DNA of 64,000 nucleotides from Pycnococcus provasolii (taxonomy: Eukaryota > Chlorophyta > Pseudoscourfieldiophyceae > Pseudoscourfieldiales > Pycnococcaceae): the NCBI GenBank assembly GCA_938743325.2, contig OW568891.1, positions 124,001 through 188,000 on the forward strand, read 5' to 3'. Both the position numbers and the translations under genes were made by a program. The notes beneath the pieces are model-generated. The model saw nothing but the letters and a program-made list of their open reading frames with translations, did not search any database and was not told the origin of the DNA. Position 1 is the stretch's first letter. The number at the start of each line of letters is the position of its first letter. Shown here in pieces: positions 27,955 to 36,271 of this stretch.

Positions 27955-28332
27955 ATGGAGTTTGCTTTCCTGTTACTAGTACTGGTGGTGGTGGTGGTGC
28001 TTATGATGCTTATGATGACGATGAAAAGGAAACCTCCTCCTACCAGTGCCAATGCAAAACCTTCTTCTTTTACCTTTAAGAAGAGAAAGTACACCGCTTC
28101 TGAAGTCGCTTCTCACAACTCCACGACGGATTTGTGGATCATCGTCGACGGCAAAGTTTACGATGTCACGGAATACGTCGGGGAACACCCAGGAGGGGAT
28201 GCCATCGCGAAAAATGCGGGAGGGGATGCGACGGAAGGTATGCACGGACCGCAGCACCCGTCAAGGGTATTCGACATGCTCGTCGACTACCACATCGGAG
28301 ACCTGCAAGAGGACGACGACAAGACAAAATAA
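27955..28332 (+). CDS. CYB5: Cytochrome b5 with N-terminal membrane anchor
   Basis: 125 residues. Residues 2-22 are a very hydrophobic anchor of Leu/Val/Met (FAFLLLVLVVVVVLMMLMM) followed by basic residues. The heme domain begins about residue 44 (KYTASEVASHNSTTDLWIIV), has the first heme ligand in EYVGEHPGG, and the second in the GPQHPSRVFDML stretch. It ends DYHIGDLQED. Ordinary microsomal cytochrome b5 carries its anchor at the C terminus; here it is N-terminal, as in some algal and plant b5-like and membrane steroid-binding-type proteins. It transfers electrons to membrane desaturases or hydroxylases by family knowledge; the partner is unknown. Confidence 0.88.
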   Translation: MEFAFLLLVLVVVVVLMMLMMTMKRKPPPTSANAKPSSFTFKKRKYTASEVASHNSTTDLWIIVDGKVYDVTEYVGEHPGGDAIAKNAGGDATEGMHGPQHPSRVFDMLVDYHIGDLQEDDDKTK

Positions 28333-28545
28333 ATACCTTAGACTAGACAACCAAAAACAAAATGCCAACTTGTAAGAAGAGAAGAATTAACTTTGAGAGA
28401 AAAAAATAGTTGTGTTGTGTTGCAAAACAATGGTGGGGTGGTGAACGCGCGCGCGCTGCGTGCGCACACACCTGCCCCCTTTACTTTTTTTCTGTTTTTT
28501 TTTTCCTTTATATAGTGGACGCCAACTCTTCCTTTTTGCTTTTCG

Positions 28546-30588
28546 TTATTTTTTCCCGCGCACCTTGCTGCGCAGGTTCGTGAAGTGCTTCATGCACTCA
28601 GCCTTCGAACGGCCAGGAACACCCTCAGCCACCTTCTCCCAGCGACTCGGCGTTCCATTCGGGAATGCGCGCATCGCCTTGATCAGCGCGCTCGTCTCAG
28701 CCGCCGTCCACGGCTTCTCTGCAGAGGCGGAGTCAGCGTCAGCATCCTCCGATTCCTCCTCAGCCGCCACCTCCACGCCGTCGTCACGGACCGACGGAGC
28801 GTCACCAATGCTGACATTCTTCATGTGCTTCTCCTTGATCACGTGGCCCTGACTTGCGGACGCATTTCCACCTCCAGATTCCTCACGCATCTTGCCAACG
28901 GCAATCACGTCGTCTTGAGGCCGCGTTCCCACCATCGCCGTCACCTTCTCCCATCGCTTCGACGTACCACTGGGAAATCGCATCAGAGCCTTGTCAAGCT
29001 TGCGCATCTCCTCGTCCGTCCAGTCAACGCCCGGGTTCGACGACACCACCGCGGGTGCAGCCGCCACGGGAACGGGCGTCACAGGAGCAGCCGCGAGCGT
29101 CGTGTACTCGGGCGCAGGTGCCGGAGCAGGTGTTGACGGCGTCGCGGGCGCCTCCGGTACGTTCTCCACCGCGTCGAGGTCGGCCATGTCCGAGCTGTCG
29201 AGCACCTTTGCCGCCTGCGCTTCGACAACCGACGCCGCACCGGATGGTCCCGCCTCCTCGATGAGCGCGCAGAGACGCCTGAGGTAATTTAAGTTGAGCG
29301 TCGAGCACAGCTCCTCGATCCTGTCTCCCGCGTACGGCGGATTGGCGTACTCCGAAGACGCGAGCATTCGAAGCCGCTTTCGCTCCTTCTGCAGCTTTTT
29401 TCGCTCCTCCTCCTTCTTCTTCTTGGCGCTCTTTGTGGCGTCCACCGCAGCCGCATCCGCCGCCTTCGCCGCCTCCTCTGCAGCCACCTTGGCAGCCTCC
29501 ACCTCCTCTCGAGCACGCCGCTTCTCCGCCTTGGCAGCCTCGCGCGCGTCGCGTTCTCTCGCCCGCATCTTCTCCATGCGCGGGTCGATCGCCTCGGCAC
29601 GCTCGACAAAATCGCGGATGCGTTCGCGCTCGTACTTCTTCCCCTTTTCGCGCATCTTCGCGTTGTTGCGCTCCATCCACCTCCTGTCCTCTCGGCACTC
29701 AGCCTCGGCGAGGTCCCACTCGTCCTCGTGCGGGAACTCGCGCCAGCTCTTGAAGCCGTACCAGAAGTCGTAAAACTTCTTGACAGACTCCTCGTCGTCG
29801 TCTGGTCCGCCAAGCTGTGGTGGGTTTCGTTTCTCGGAGAATCGGCTCTGGCGCTTGAATGCCGCGCCGAACACGTCGAAAAAGTCGCTGACGTCGCAGT
29901 TTCTGGGCAGAGAGTCGTCGATGTCCTCTTCTGTGCTGTCGAATACGCGCCTTTTGGCCTTGTCGCTGAGCACTTCGTTTGCGAGCTGCACTCGCTTGAA
30001 GTACTCTTCGATTTGCTGTTTTTCCTCGTCGTCTTCTGCTTCCGCCATGCACTTGTCTGGGTGGTACACCAAGCACGCGCGTCGGTACGCATCCTTGATT
30101 TGCTTTTCCGTCGCCTGCCACCTGAGCTGCGAGAGTCCAATCATGCGGTAGTGGTCCGGTCTTTCTTCCGCCGCGGGTTTCTTTTTGTCGTGCGCGGACT
30201 TTTTGTGCCCTGCTCTTTTGGCGGCTTTTCTTTTCTTCTCCGCGTCTTCGAACGCCATCTTGCGCCACGGCTTTTCGGATGCGTCCATTGGGGTGAGATA
30301 CGTCAAATCTGCCTGAGAGCCCCCTCGCGACAAGGAAGACTCGAAATCTTCCTCTCCTCCAGATGACGACGAGTCATCCCCAAACGGCGTGCCATCGATG
30401 ACAGACGTAGCTTTCGCGTGAAATGCGGCGCCCGCAGGGTCCGGAGCATTGCGAGGGGTGTGGCCGAGAGAGCGCGAGAGCGAGCATGATAGCAGCGAGA
30501 TAGAAGAGCTACTAATCAGCAAGGGTTCAGGACAAGGTTCAAGGTACTCGAGCTGAAGAAAGGTCGTATTGGCCATCGCCGCCGCCAT
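28546..30588 (-). CDS. DNAJC2: Zuotin/DNAJC2-like J-domain and SANT protein
   Basis: 680 residues. A J domain near 145-225 has the intact HPD (VYHPDKC) and starts DHYRMIGLSQLRWQATEKQI. The zuotin homology region follows with RNCDVSDFFDVFGAAFKRQS and a WYGFKSWREF motif. Next is a long charged helix (EAAKAEKRRAREEVEAAKVA), the ribosome-binding part in zuotin. Two SANT/Myb domains complete it (VDWTDEEMRKLDKALMRFPS near 525 and KPWTAAETSALIKAMRAFPN near 625). This order is that of MPP11/DNAJC2 and plant zuotins; yeast Zuo1 lacks the SANT domains. It acts with an atypical Hsp70 at the ribosome exit tunnel and, in some organisms, on chromatin. Confidence 0.92.
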   Translation of the reverse strand: MAAAMANTTFLQLEYLEPCPEPLLISSSSISLLSCSLSRSLGHTPRNAPDPAGAAFHAKATSVIDGTPFGDDSSSSGGEEDFESSLSRGGSQADLTYLTPMDASEKPWRKMAFEDAEKKRKAAKRAGHKKSAHDKKKPAAEERPDHYRMIGLSQLRWQATEKQIKDAYRRACLVYHPDKCMAEAEDDEEKQQIEEYFKRVQLANEVLSDKAKRRVFDSTEEDIDDSLPRNCDVSDFFDVFGAAFKRQSRFSEKRNPPQLGGPDDDEESVKKFYDFWYGFKSWREFPHEDEWDLAEAECREDRRWMERNNAKMREKGKKYERERIRDFVERAEAIDPRMEKMRARERDAREAAKAEKRRAREEVEAAKVAAEEAAKAADAAAVDATKSAKKKKEEERKKLQKERKRLRMLASSEYANPPYAGDRIEELCSTLNLNYLRRLCALIEEAGPSGAASVVEAQAAKVLDSSDMADLDAVENVPEAPATPSTPAPAPAPEYTTLAAAPVTPVPVAAAPAVVSSNPGVDWTDEEMRKLDKALMRFPSGTSKRWEKVTAMVGTRPQDDVIAVGKMREESGGGNASASQGHVIKEKHMKNVSIGDAPSVRDDGVEVAAEEESEDADADSASAEKPWTAAETSALIKAMRAFPNGTPSRWEKVAEGVPGRSKAECMKHFTNLRSKVRGKK

Positions 30589-31411
30589 CTAAAGCCGCCA
30601 CTTGAAAGGCTTTGGATTTGCGTTTGAGGTGGGAGGGGACCCTTGAGATGTCTTCTCTCTCTCCCCCGGGGCCCGGCTGCCGGGGAGGGAGGGAGGGAGG
30701 GAAGGGCGAGCCTCGAATTCAGCCCCCAGGCCTGGGGGTGGCGGCAGTCCATGGAGGCCGAGCAGAGCAGACAATCCACGGACTGGGGCCCAAGCACCTC
30801 TACCCTACTCTACTTGACAGGCAGACAGACATCCATGTGGGTTTGGAATTTGGCTGCAGGGTCCCGGGAATCTCAACTCCATCTGGGCGGCATATGTGAG
30901 GGCTGTCGGGGACCTCGGATCGGCATCCCCAAACTACCCTATTCTTTACTGTACAGTTTTACTGGAACGGGTCCCGGAGTGGGGATCCCCTGCTTGTGGG
31001 ATCCCATTCCCTGCTTGTGTGGATCCTTGGCATAGTCTCCCTTTATCGGATTGGCCGGGGCCCGGGGGTTTTGTGTGGGACCCGAGAGAGGGATCCACTG
31101 CTTGCGCGGTTTTATTTGATGCCATTTTGATTTGAATGGGGGTACTGTACCTTTGGGTTAGGGTTTGTAGAGTGCGTGGTTAGGGTTATGACTTATGGGT
31201 TTTCTACTTTTCTCCATTTTATTTTTAGGGTTGGGACTTTCTCCCGGGGAAGGTTTTCGCACGCCATTTTCCCATCATACCCGGTACAGTATTTAGAAGT
31301 ACTACAGTATTTGCTGCCGTTTGCCGTTTGCATTCGTGTTTTAAGCGCCGCCGCCATACAACTGCCAGTCAACTGCACACTTGGCCTGGGAGCTCTTTTC
31401 TTGTTGAAATC
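30589..31411. other. Intergenic region
   Basis: About 820 bases between divergent genes with no supportable gene. A GGGAGGGAGGGAGG tract lies at 30681-30700. Repeated GGGATCC and CCCTGCTTGTG words occur at 30970-31110 and telomere-like GGGTTAGGG words at 31155-31188. The ACCGGGTA word occurs reversed at 31278-31285. Confidence 0.55.
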
Positions 31412-34400
31412 ATGATCTTTCGCTCCTTCTTCAACTTCAACTTCGGCTTTGTGTGGGTTTATTGGGTTTGGGTTTGCCTATGGCATGTATCTACAGTCGT
31501 CGTCGTGCACGCGCAGCTCTCTCATCCGATTGCGCACGACGCACATGGACCGTCTTCTTCCGATTCGAAGTTTCTCAGCCGATCAGCATCGAAAGATGCC
31601 GCACCCGTGCCGCTCACGTTAGACGAAGTACCACTCGACAGTCACCTACAGTGCGCTGTCGACCTCGAACTCAAGTGGATGGCGGAAGTCTCGAGCAGCG
31701 TGTACGCATCACCCGTCATCGCGGACCTGCGCGGAGACGGCGCAAGACAAGTCGTCGTGCCTTCGTTCGTGCACTACCTCGAGGCGGTCGAAGGACGAAG
31801 CGGGGCGTCCGCGCACGTACCAGGGGGAGGCTGGCCTGCATACCACAAGGCGTCCGTACACGCGTCGCCCGTGCTCATGGACGCAGACGGAGACGGCGAC
31901 GACGAAGTCGTGCTCGCCACGTACGAAGGAGACATCGTCGTTCACAGGAGAGACGGAACAACCATGCACCACCTGCGCGCCAAACTGCCGCCGCTGCGCG
32001 TGCGGCGAGACTGGTACGTGGGTATCAACCCAGACCCCGTCGACCACTCGCATCCTGACGTCGGTGCCGCCGACGAGTTTGAGGCACGCGCGGCTGCCGA
32101 ACGCGGTGGCGACGCCGTGGACGCCTTTTTCGGGTCCACCACGGAACCCGTCAAGCCGCCAGGCATGCAGACCACCACGGAGTTGACAACCATGGCCACA
32201 GCCACAACCACCACAGCCGCGCCAACGACGACGACACAAGCCACCACAGCCACCACCACGGCTACCACCACATCCGCTCCAACGACGACGACACAAGCCA
32301 CCACCACCGCCGCCACCACCACAGCCGCTCCAACGACGACGACACAAGCCACAACCACCACAGCCGCGCCAACGACGACGACACAAGCCACCACAGCCAC
32401 CACCACAGCTACCACCACATCCGCTCCAACCACAGCCGCAGCCGCAGCCGAAACAACTCGACGACGATCACGGCGACGACAGCTTCGGCGACGACAACTT
32501 CTCCAGGAGCTGGATCCAGCTGGAGGCGCGCTGAGCGACGATGCGCTCAACTCGTTTCACGTGTTTGACGAGGATGGTGATGTTGAAGAGCTGCAGCAGC
32601 AGGAGGATGGCGGGTATGTCGACGAGTCCAACTATGAAGACGAGGATGACTGGATGGGAGATGCCGATCACCGTGCGTGGAACGAGTACGAGGATCCAAA
32701 AATCTCGGATGAGGACATCGACGAGAAGCAGGACGGCTACGACGGGTACAGAGAGGAAGAGTACGAAGATGACTTTGATCACCATGATCATCATGCTTAC
32801 GGCGACCATCACCCTGACTACGAAGCGTACGACGACGACGAGTGGATGCATCACCTCGGAGGTGCGGCGGGTGGAGTGCATGGCGACTTCGACCCGCGCA
32901 CGCACGTTCTCGTCGACGCGCACGTGCTGTGCAGTCCCACGGCTGCGGACGTGGATGGTGACGGGCGAGACGAGCTCATCATCGGTGTGAGCTACTTTTT
33001 CGACCGCGAGTCGTACGACGATCCCGAAAAGGCGGCACGGCTGCGCAAGACGTACGAGGGTGACGCTGCTGGAGGCGCGGGACCTCTGGACTTGTCCAAG
33101 TACATCGCGGGTGGTATTGTCGCGTACGACTTTGAAACGAGGCAGGTGCTATGGAGCCAGCACCTTGACCTCACGACGGACGACACGCGCTTTCGCGCGT
33201 ACGTGTACAGCACGCCCTCCGTGCTGGACGTGAATCGCGACGGACGCATGGAGGTGTTCCTTGGAACATCCGTGGGATTCGTCTACGGCTTCACCTCAGA
33301 CGGCGGCGTGCTACCCGGCTGGCCGATTCAGATGGGCGACGTGCAGGGCCAAGTTCTCGTCAGCGACGTCGACGACGACGGTCACGGCGAGATTGTGGCG
33401 GCGGATGCGAATGGGAACATTGCGTGCTTCGACTTCCTTGCCCACGAAAAGTGGGAGCGACATCTCGGATCGCTCGCGTCGCAGGGTCCCGTGGCTGCTG
33501 ACATCGACGGCGACGGGCACACGGAGGTGGCCATTGGACTGAGCAGTGGCGAGATCTACGTTTTCAGGGGCAAGGATGGACACGACGTTGGCTGGACGCC
33601 AGAAGGGCAGCGACGCCGTTCCGCCGCCCAGGCACAGCGACGTGCACGCGGAGAGGCTAGTGCCGAGGACCTGCGCGACGGCCCATTCCCGTTCGCGACG
33701 CGTGGCAAGGTGATGGCGCCTCTCGCTCTGATCGACATCGCGGGTGGGAAGCGGCACCAGGGGATGGGGCCCGCGGAGGCTGCCGCGGCAGCGTCAGCCG
33801 CGATGGACGTTGGTGGTGTCGCCATTCCGCCGCCGCCGATGCGTGATCCGCTTGCCATCGCGGCACTTTCGTTTGACGGCTACCTTTACGTGATCGACGG
33901 CAGAGATGGCTGTGCGAGCGTTCTTGATCTCGGGGAGACGGGATACGCGGGCGTGCTGTACGACGACGTGGACGGTGACGGCAACATGGAGTTGGTGGTC
34001 GCGACGATGAATGGAAATATCTACGCCGTGCAGGTGGGAACCGTGCACTATAAACCTGGAATGGCGCATGCAGCCATCAAGCCGAATCAGGCGCACGGAC
34101 GCGACTGGTTTGGCGCGTTTGCTACAACAGCTTCCAGGCACCAGAACGCCGTGGGCGGCGAGGAGTTTACAGTGAGCTTTAACATCGTCGACCAGCGTCC
34201 AAAGGCATTCGAGCCACCCTCAACTGTGGGCGAGAAACCTAGAAGCTTGCGTGGGCCTTACTCCGTCACTGTGGAGCTGCAGGGCACGCACCTCGACGCA
34301 CCTTGGATCAATGGCGCCGATGAGCGTATGCTCGTCAAGGAGACGTACGCATCGCCTGGAATGTACCACGTGAAAATGCTCACACCACAGCGCGTGGTGA

Positions 34401-34600
34401 AGAGCGGGGCGCGTGTTGTCATCACTATTGTCGACGAGTTGGGCGAGAAGCACACGGATGAATACCCCATCACGTTCCACACTCAGGGCACGCGCCTGCT
34501 CAAGTGGATGGCGTCGCTGCCATTCCTCATGTTGTGCTTCGTCGCAGCGGTGATTGGTGTGGAATCTGGCAGGGAGGATCGCGACGTGCTTGCGCGATAG
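31412..34600 (+). CDS. DEX1: DEX1-like FG-GAP repeat membrane protein
   Basis: 1062 residues from MIFRSFF. A hydrophobic signal sequence ends VVVVHAQ. The start of the mature protein reads as plant DEFECTIVE IN EXINE FORMATION 1: LELKWMAEVSSSVYASPVIA, then VVVPSFVHYLEAVEG and DWYVGINPDPVDHSHPDVG. FG-GAP/VCBS repeats with D-x-D-G-D-G calcium loops follow (MDADGDGDDEVV, ADVDGDGRDELI, VNRDGRMEVFLG, ADIDGDGHTEVA, DDVDGDGNMELV). A C-terminal helix (MASLPFLMLCFVAAVIGV) anchors it. An insert of some 190 residues separates propeller blades: a Thr-Thr-Ala-Pro mucin-like run (32170-32460), then an acidic Asp/Glu/His stretch. In plants DEX1 is needed for pollen wall primexine; here a role in the cell covering is inferred. 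Confidence 0.88.
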   Translation: MIFRSFFNFNFGFVWVYWVWVCLWHVSTVVVVHAQLSHPIAHDAHGPSSSDSKFLSRSASKDAAPVPLTLDEVPLDSHLQCAVDLELKWMAEVSSSVYASPVIADLRGDGARQVVVPSFVHYLEAVEGRSGASAHVPGGGWPAYHKASVHASPVLMDADGDGDDEVVLATYEGDIVVHRRDGTTMHHLRAKLPPLRVRRDWYVGINPDPVDHSHPDVGAADEFEARAAAERGGDAVDAFFGSTTEPVKPPGMQTTTELTTMATATTTTAAPTTTTQATTATTTATTTSAPTTTTQATTTAATTTAAPTTTTQATTTTAAPTTTTQATTATTTATTTSAPTTAAAAAETTRRRSRRRQLRRRQLLQELDPAGGALSDDALNSFHVFDEDGDVEELQQQEDGGYVDESNYEDEDDWMGDADHRAWNEYEDPKISDEDIDEKQDGYDGYREEEYEDDFDHHDHHAYGDHHPDYEAYDDDEWMHHLGGAAGGVHGDFDPRTHVLVDAHVLCSPTAADVDGDGRDELIIGVSYFFDRESYDDPEKAARLRKTYEGDAAGGAGPLDLSKYIAGGIVAYDFETRQVLWSQHLDLTTDDTRFRAYVYSTPSVLDVNRDGRMEVFLGTSVGFVYGFTSDGGVLPGWPIQMGDVQGQVLVSDVDDDGHGEIVAADANGNIACFDFLAHEKWERHLGSLASQGPVAADIDGDGHTEVAIGLSSGEIYVFRGKDGHDVGWTPEGQRRRSAAQAQRRARGEASAEDLRDGPFPFATRGKVMAPLALIDIAGGKRHQGMGPAEAAAAASAAMDVGGVAIPPPPMRDPLAIAALSFDGYLYVIDGRDGCASVLDLGETGYAGVLYDDVDGDGNMELVVATMNGNIYAVQVGTVHYKPGMAHAAIKPNQAHGRDWFGAFATTASRHQNAVGGEEFTVSFNIVDQRPKAFEPPSTVGEKPRSLRGPYSVTVELQGTHLDAPWINGADERMLVKETYASPGMYHVKMLTPQRVVKSGARVVITIVDELGEKHTDEYPITFHTQGTRLLKWMASLPFLMLCFVAAVIGVESGREDRDVLAR

Positions 34601-34752
34601 CTGTAAAAACCTCCTCCTCCTTCTTCTATATGTTTTTTTCTTGGATAGGTTAGCCGTAGCACTATGGCATTAACTTACTGTAATGGTGTGAATGGACGAC
34701 CGTTGGGACGAAGTAAAGTACATTCCATTACTGAATGGGCATTATGAGCTTT

Positions 34753-36198
34753 TTATTTGGAACTCTTCTTTTTTAGCACCTTCTTAGCACCGCTTGTGGT
34801 ACTCGCCGTCGACGCCACGGATGTTCTCCTCTTTAGCGATGTGGTCGTCGAAACGCTGCTCACGCTCGTAGACGAAGGTCTTGCCGAGAGCTTGCTTGAC
34901 AGCTTGCTTGAACTTGCCTCGGACTTGAGAGCCGATTTTGACGCCACCTTTGATGACGCTTTCTTCTTCACAAGCTTCTTTTTCTTCTTCACGGGCTCAG
35001 AACTTTCGGATTCCGTCACCACGGTTGTCGTGTCGTCATCATCTCCATCGTCGTCGTCCTGATTTGTTTCCGTCTCCGTCTCATCATCCGCGCTCGGACT
35101 ACCCGACTGCTCGCCAACCCAACTATCAACGCGCTTTTGCGTCCGTGTTTGCGTCTCATCCTTCGACTCCTTCATCCACAACGACAGCGCATCCATCTTC
35201 TTCGCGGTGGCGACGACCGGTTCGTCTTTTGGCGGCTCGTCCATACTGCTGCTGCTCGGCTCCATCGTTGGGGTTGTCCACAGCTGCAGGCTTTCCTTCA
35301 TATTCGTCGCCTGAGTTTGGCTGAGTTCCACATGTCCTCCGTGAGCCGTGTCCATTCCGACGGTATTCGTGCTGGGCGCGGTCCACATCTGCAGGCTTTC
35401 CTTCATATTCGTCGCCTGAGTTTGGCTGAGTTCCACATGTCCTCCCTGCGCCGTGTCCATTCCGACGGTATTCGTGCTGGGCGCGGTCCACATCTGCAGG
35501 CTTCCCATCATGTTCGCCGCCTGAGCTTGGCTGAGTTCCACATGTCCTCCCCGCGCCGTGTCCATTCCGATAGTGTTCTTGGTGGAGCTGTGGAGCGGAG
35601 GTTGCGAGCTTCCGTGCACCTGCTCGCCAATCTTCACGTCGAGCATGCGCCTCACATTAGGAGCAGGTCGTACTGAATCTTGAGAGGAAGAACTAGGTTC
35701 GACTGTCAAGCCACCTTGAGAAGACGATGGAGCATATGCACCCGGCTGCACGTAAGCGTGAGCGTCCTGAGACGCCACGCCAATCACCTGCGATGGCCCA
35801 GGAGCGACGTACAGTTGCGAGTTGGTAGAAGGCGCGGTGGGCGCCACATGTGGTGGTGGTCTCGACGGCGATGAATGATATTGGTGGTATTGTGCAAGCG
35901 GTGGTGGCGCCATGCCTGCGGTATATTGCGCATGTTGCTGCAGGTACTGCTGTTGTGGTTGCTGCAGGTACTGCTGTTGTGGTTGCTGCAAGTACTGCTG
36001 TTCCTGTTGCTGGTGGTGGTGATACGGTGATACAGGGGGAGGAGGAGGAGGAAGAGGAGGCTGGCCATGCGCAACGAAGGGGCTTGGAGTAGGAGCTGCC
36101 CGCACAGGTGTACCCGCCGGCGAAGATGTTTGGCTGCTGCCACCAGGCCCAATCTCCTGCCGTTGCCACGTCGTGCGACCTTGTACAAGCGTTTGCAT
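34753..36198 (-). CDS. Unrecognised Gln/Pro-rich protein with three 35-residue repeats
   Basis: 481 residues from MQTLVQGRTT. The frame extends upstream to 36513, but that would overlap the end of the neighbouring gene, so this first ATG after its stop is used. The N-terminal half is Pro- and Gln-rich with reiterated YLQQPQQQ. The middle has three tandem 35-residue repeats (residues about 205-310) of the form NTVGMDTAQGGHVELSQTQA then TNMKESLQMWTAP, ending with a fourth partial one (KKMDALSLWMKES). The C terminus is acidic, then Lys/Ser-rich (KKKKKLVKKKASSK). I recognise no family. The repeat resembles a short amphipathic helix presented several times, as in scaffold or docking proteins. No signal peptide is seen. 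Confidence 0.6.
   Translation of the reverse strand: MQTLVQGRTTWQRQEIGPGGSSQTSSPAGTPVRAAPTPSPFVAHGQPPLPPPPPPVSPYHHHQQQEQQYLQQPQQQYLQQPQQQYLQQHAQYTAGMAPPPLAQYHQYHSSPSRPPPHVAPTAPSTNSQLYVAPGPSQVIGVASQDAHAYVQPGAYAPSSSQGGLTVEPSSSSQDSVRPAPNVRRMLDVKIGEQVHGSSQPPLHSSTKNTIGMDTARGGHVELSQAQAANMMGSLQMWTAPSTNTVGMDTAQGGHVELSQTQATNMKESLQMWTAPSTNTVGMDTAHGGHVELSQTQATNMKESLQLWTTPTMEPSSSSMDEPPKDEPVVATAKKMDALSLWMKESKDETQTRTQKRVDSWVGEQSGSPSADDETETETNQDDDDGDDDDTTTVVTESESSEPVKKKKKLVKKKASSKVASKSALKSEASSSKLSSKLSARPSSTSVSSVSTTTSLKRRTSVASTASTTSGAKKVLKKKSSK
35270..35580. repeat. Tandem repeat, 105-bp unit x3, coding
   Basis: CTGCAGG occurs at the same phase at 35284, 35389 and 35494, giving an exact 105-bp period. Two units are nearly identical at DNA level and the third has diverged, which suggests recent unequal exchange. 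Confidence 0.88.
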
Positions 36199-36271
36199 CA
36201 GCTCACTGCCAAGCTGTGTTTTTTGATTGTGTTGGGTTGTTAGTGAAATGTTTTTTATCCGCCAAGGATGA

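Noticed and set aside
31709-32386. Minus-strand Gly/Cys-rich ORF within the DEX1-like gene
   Set aside because: Reverse reading of the Thr-rich ACG/ACC repeat; the sense strand has clear FG-GAP homology.
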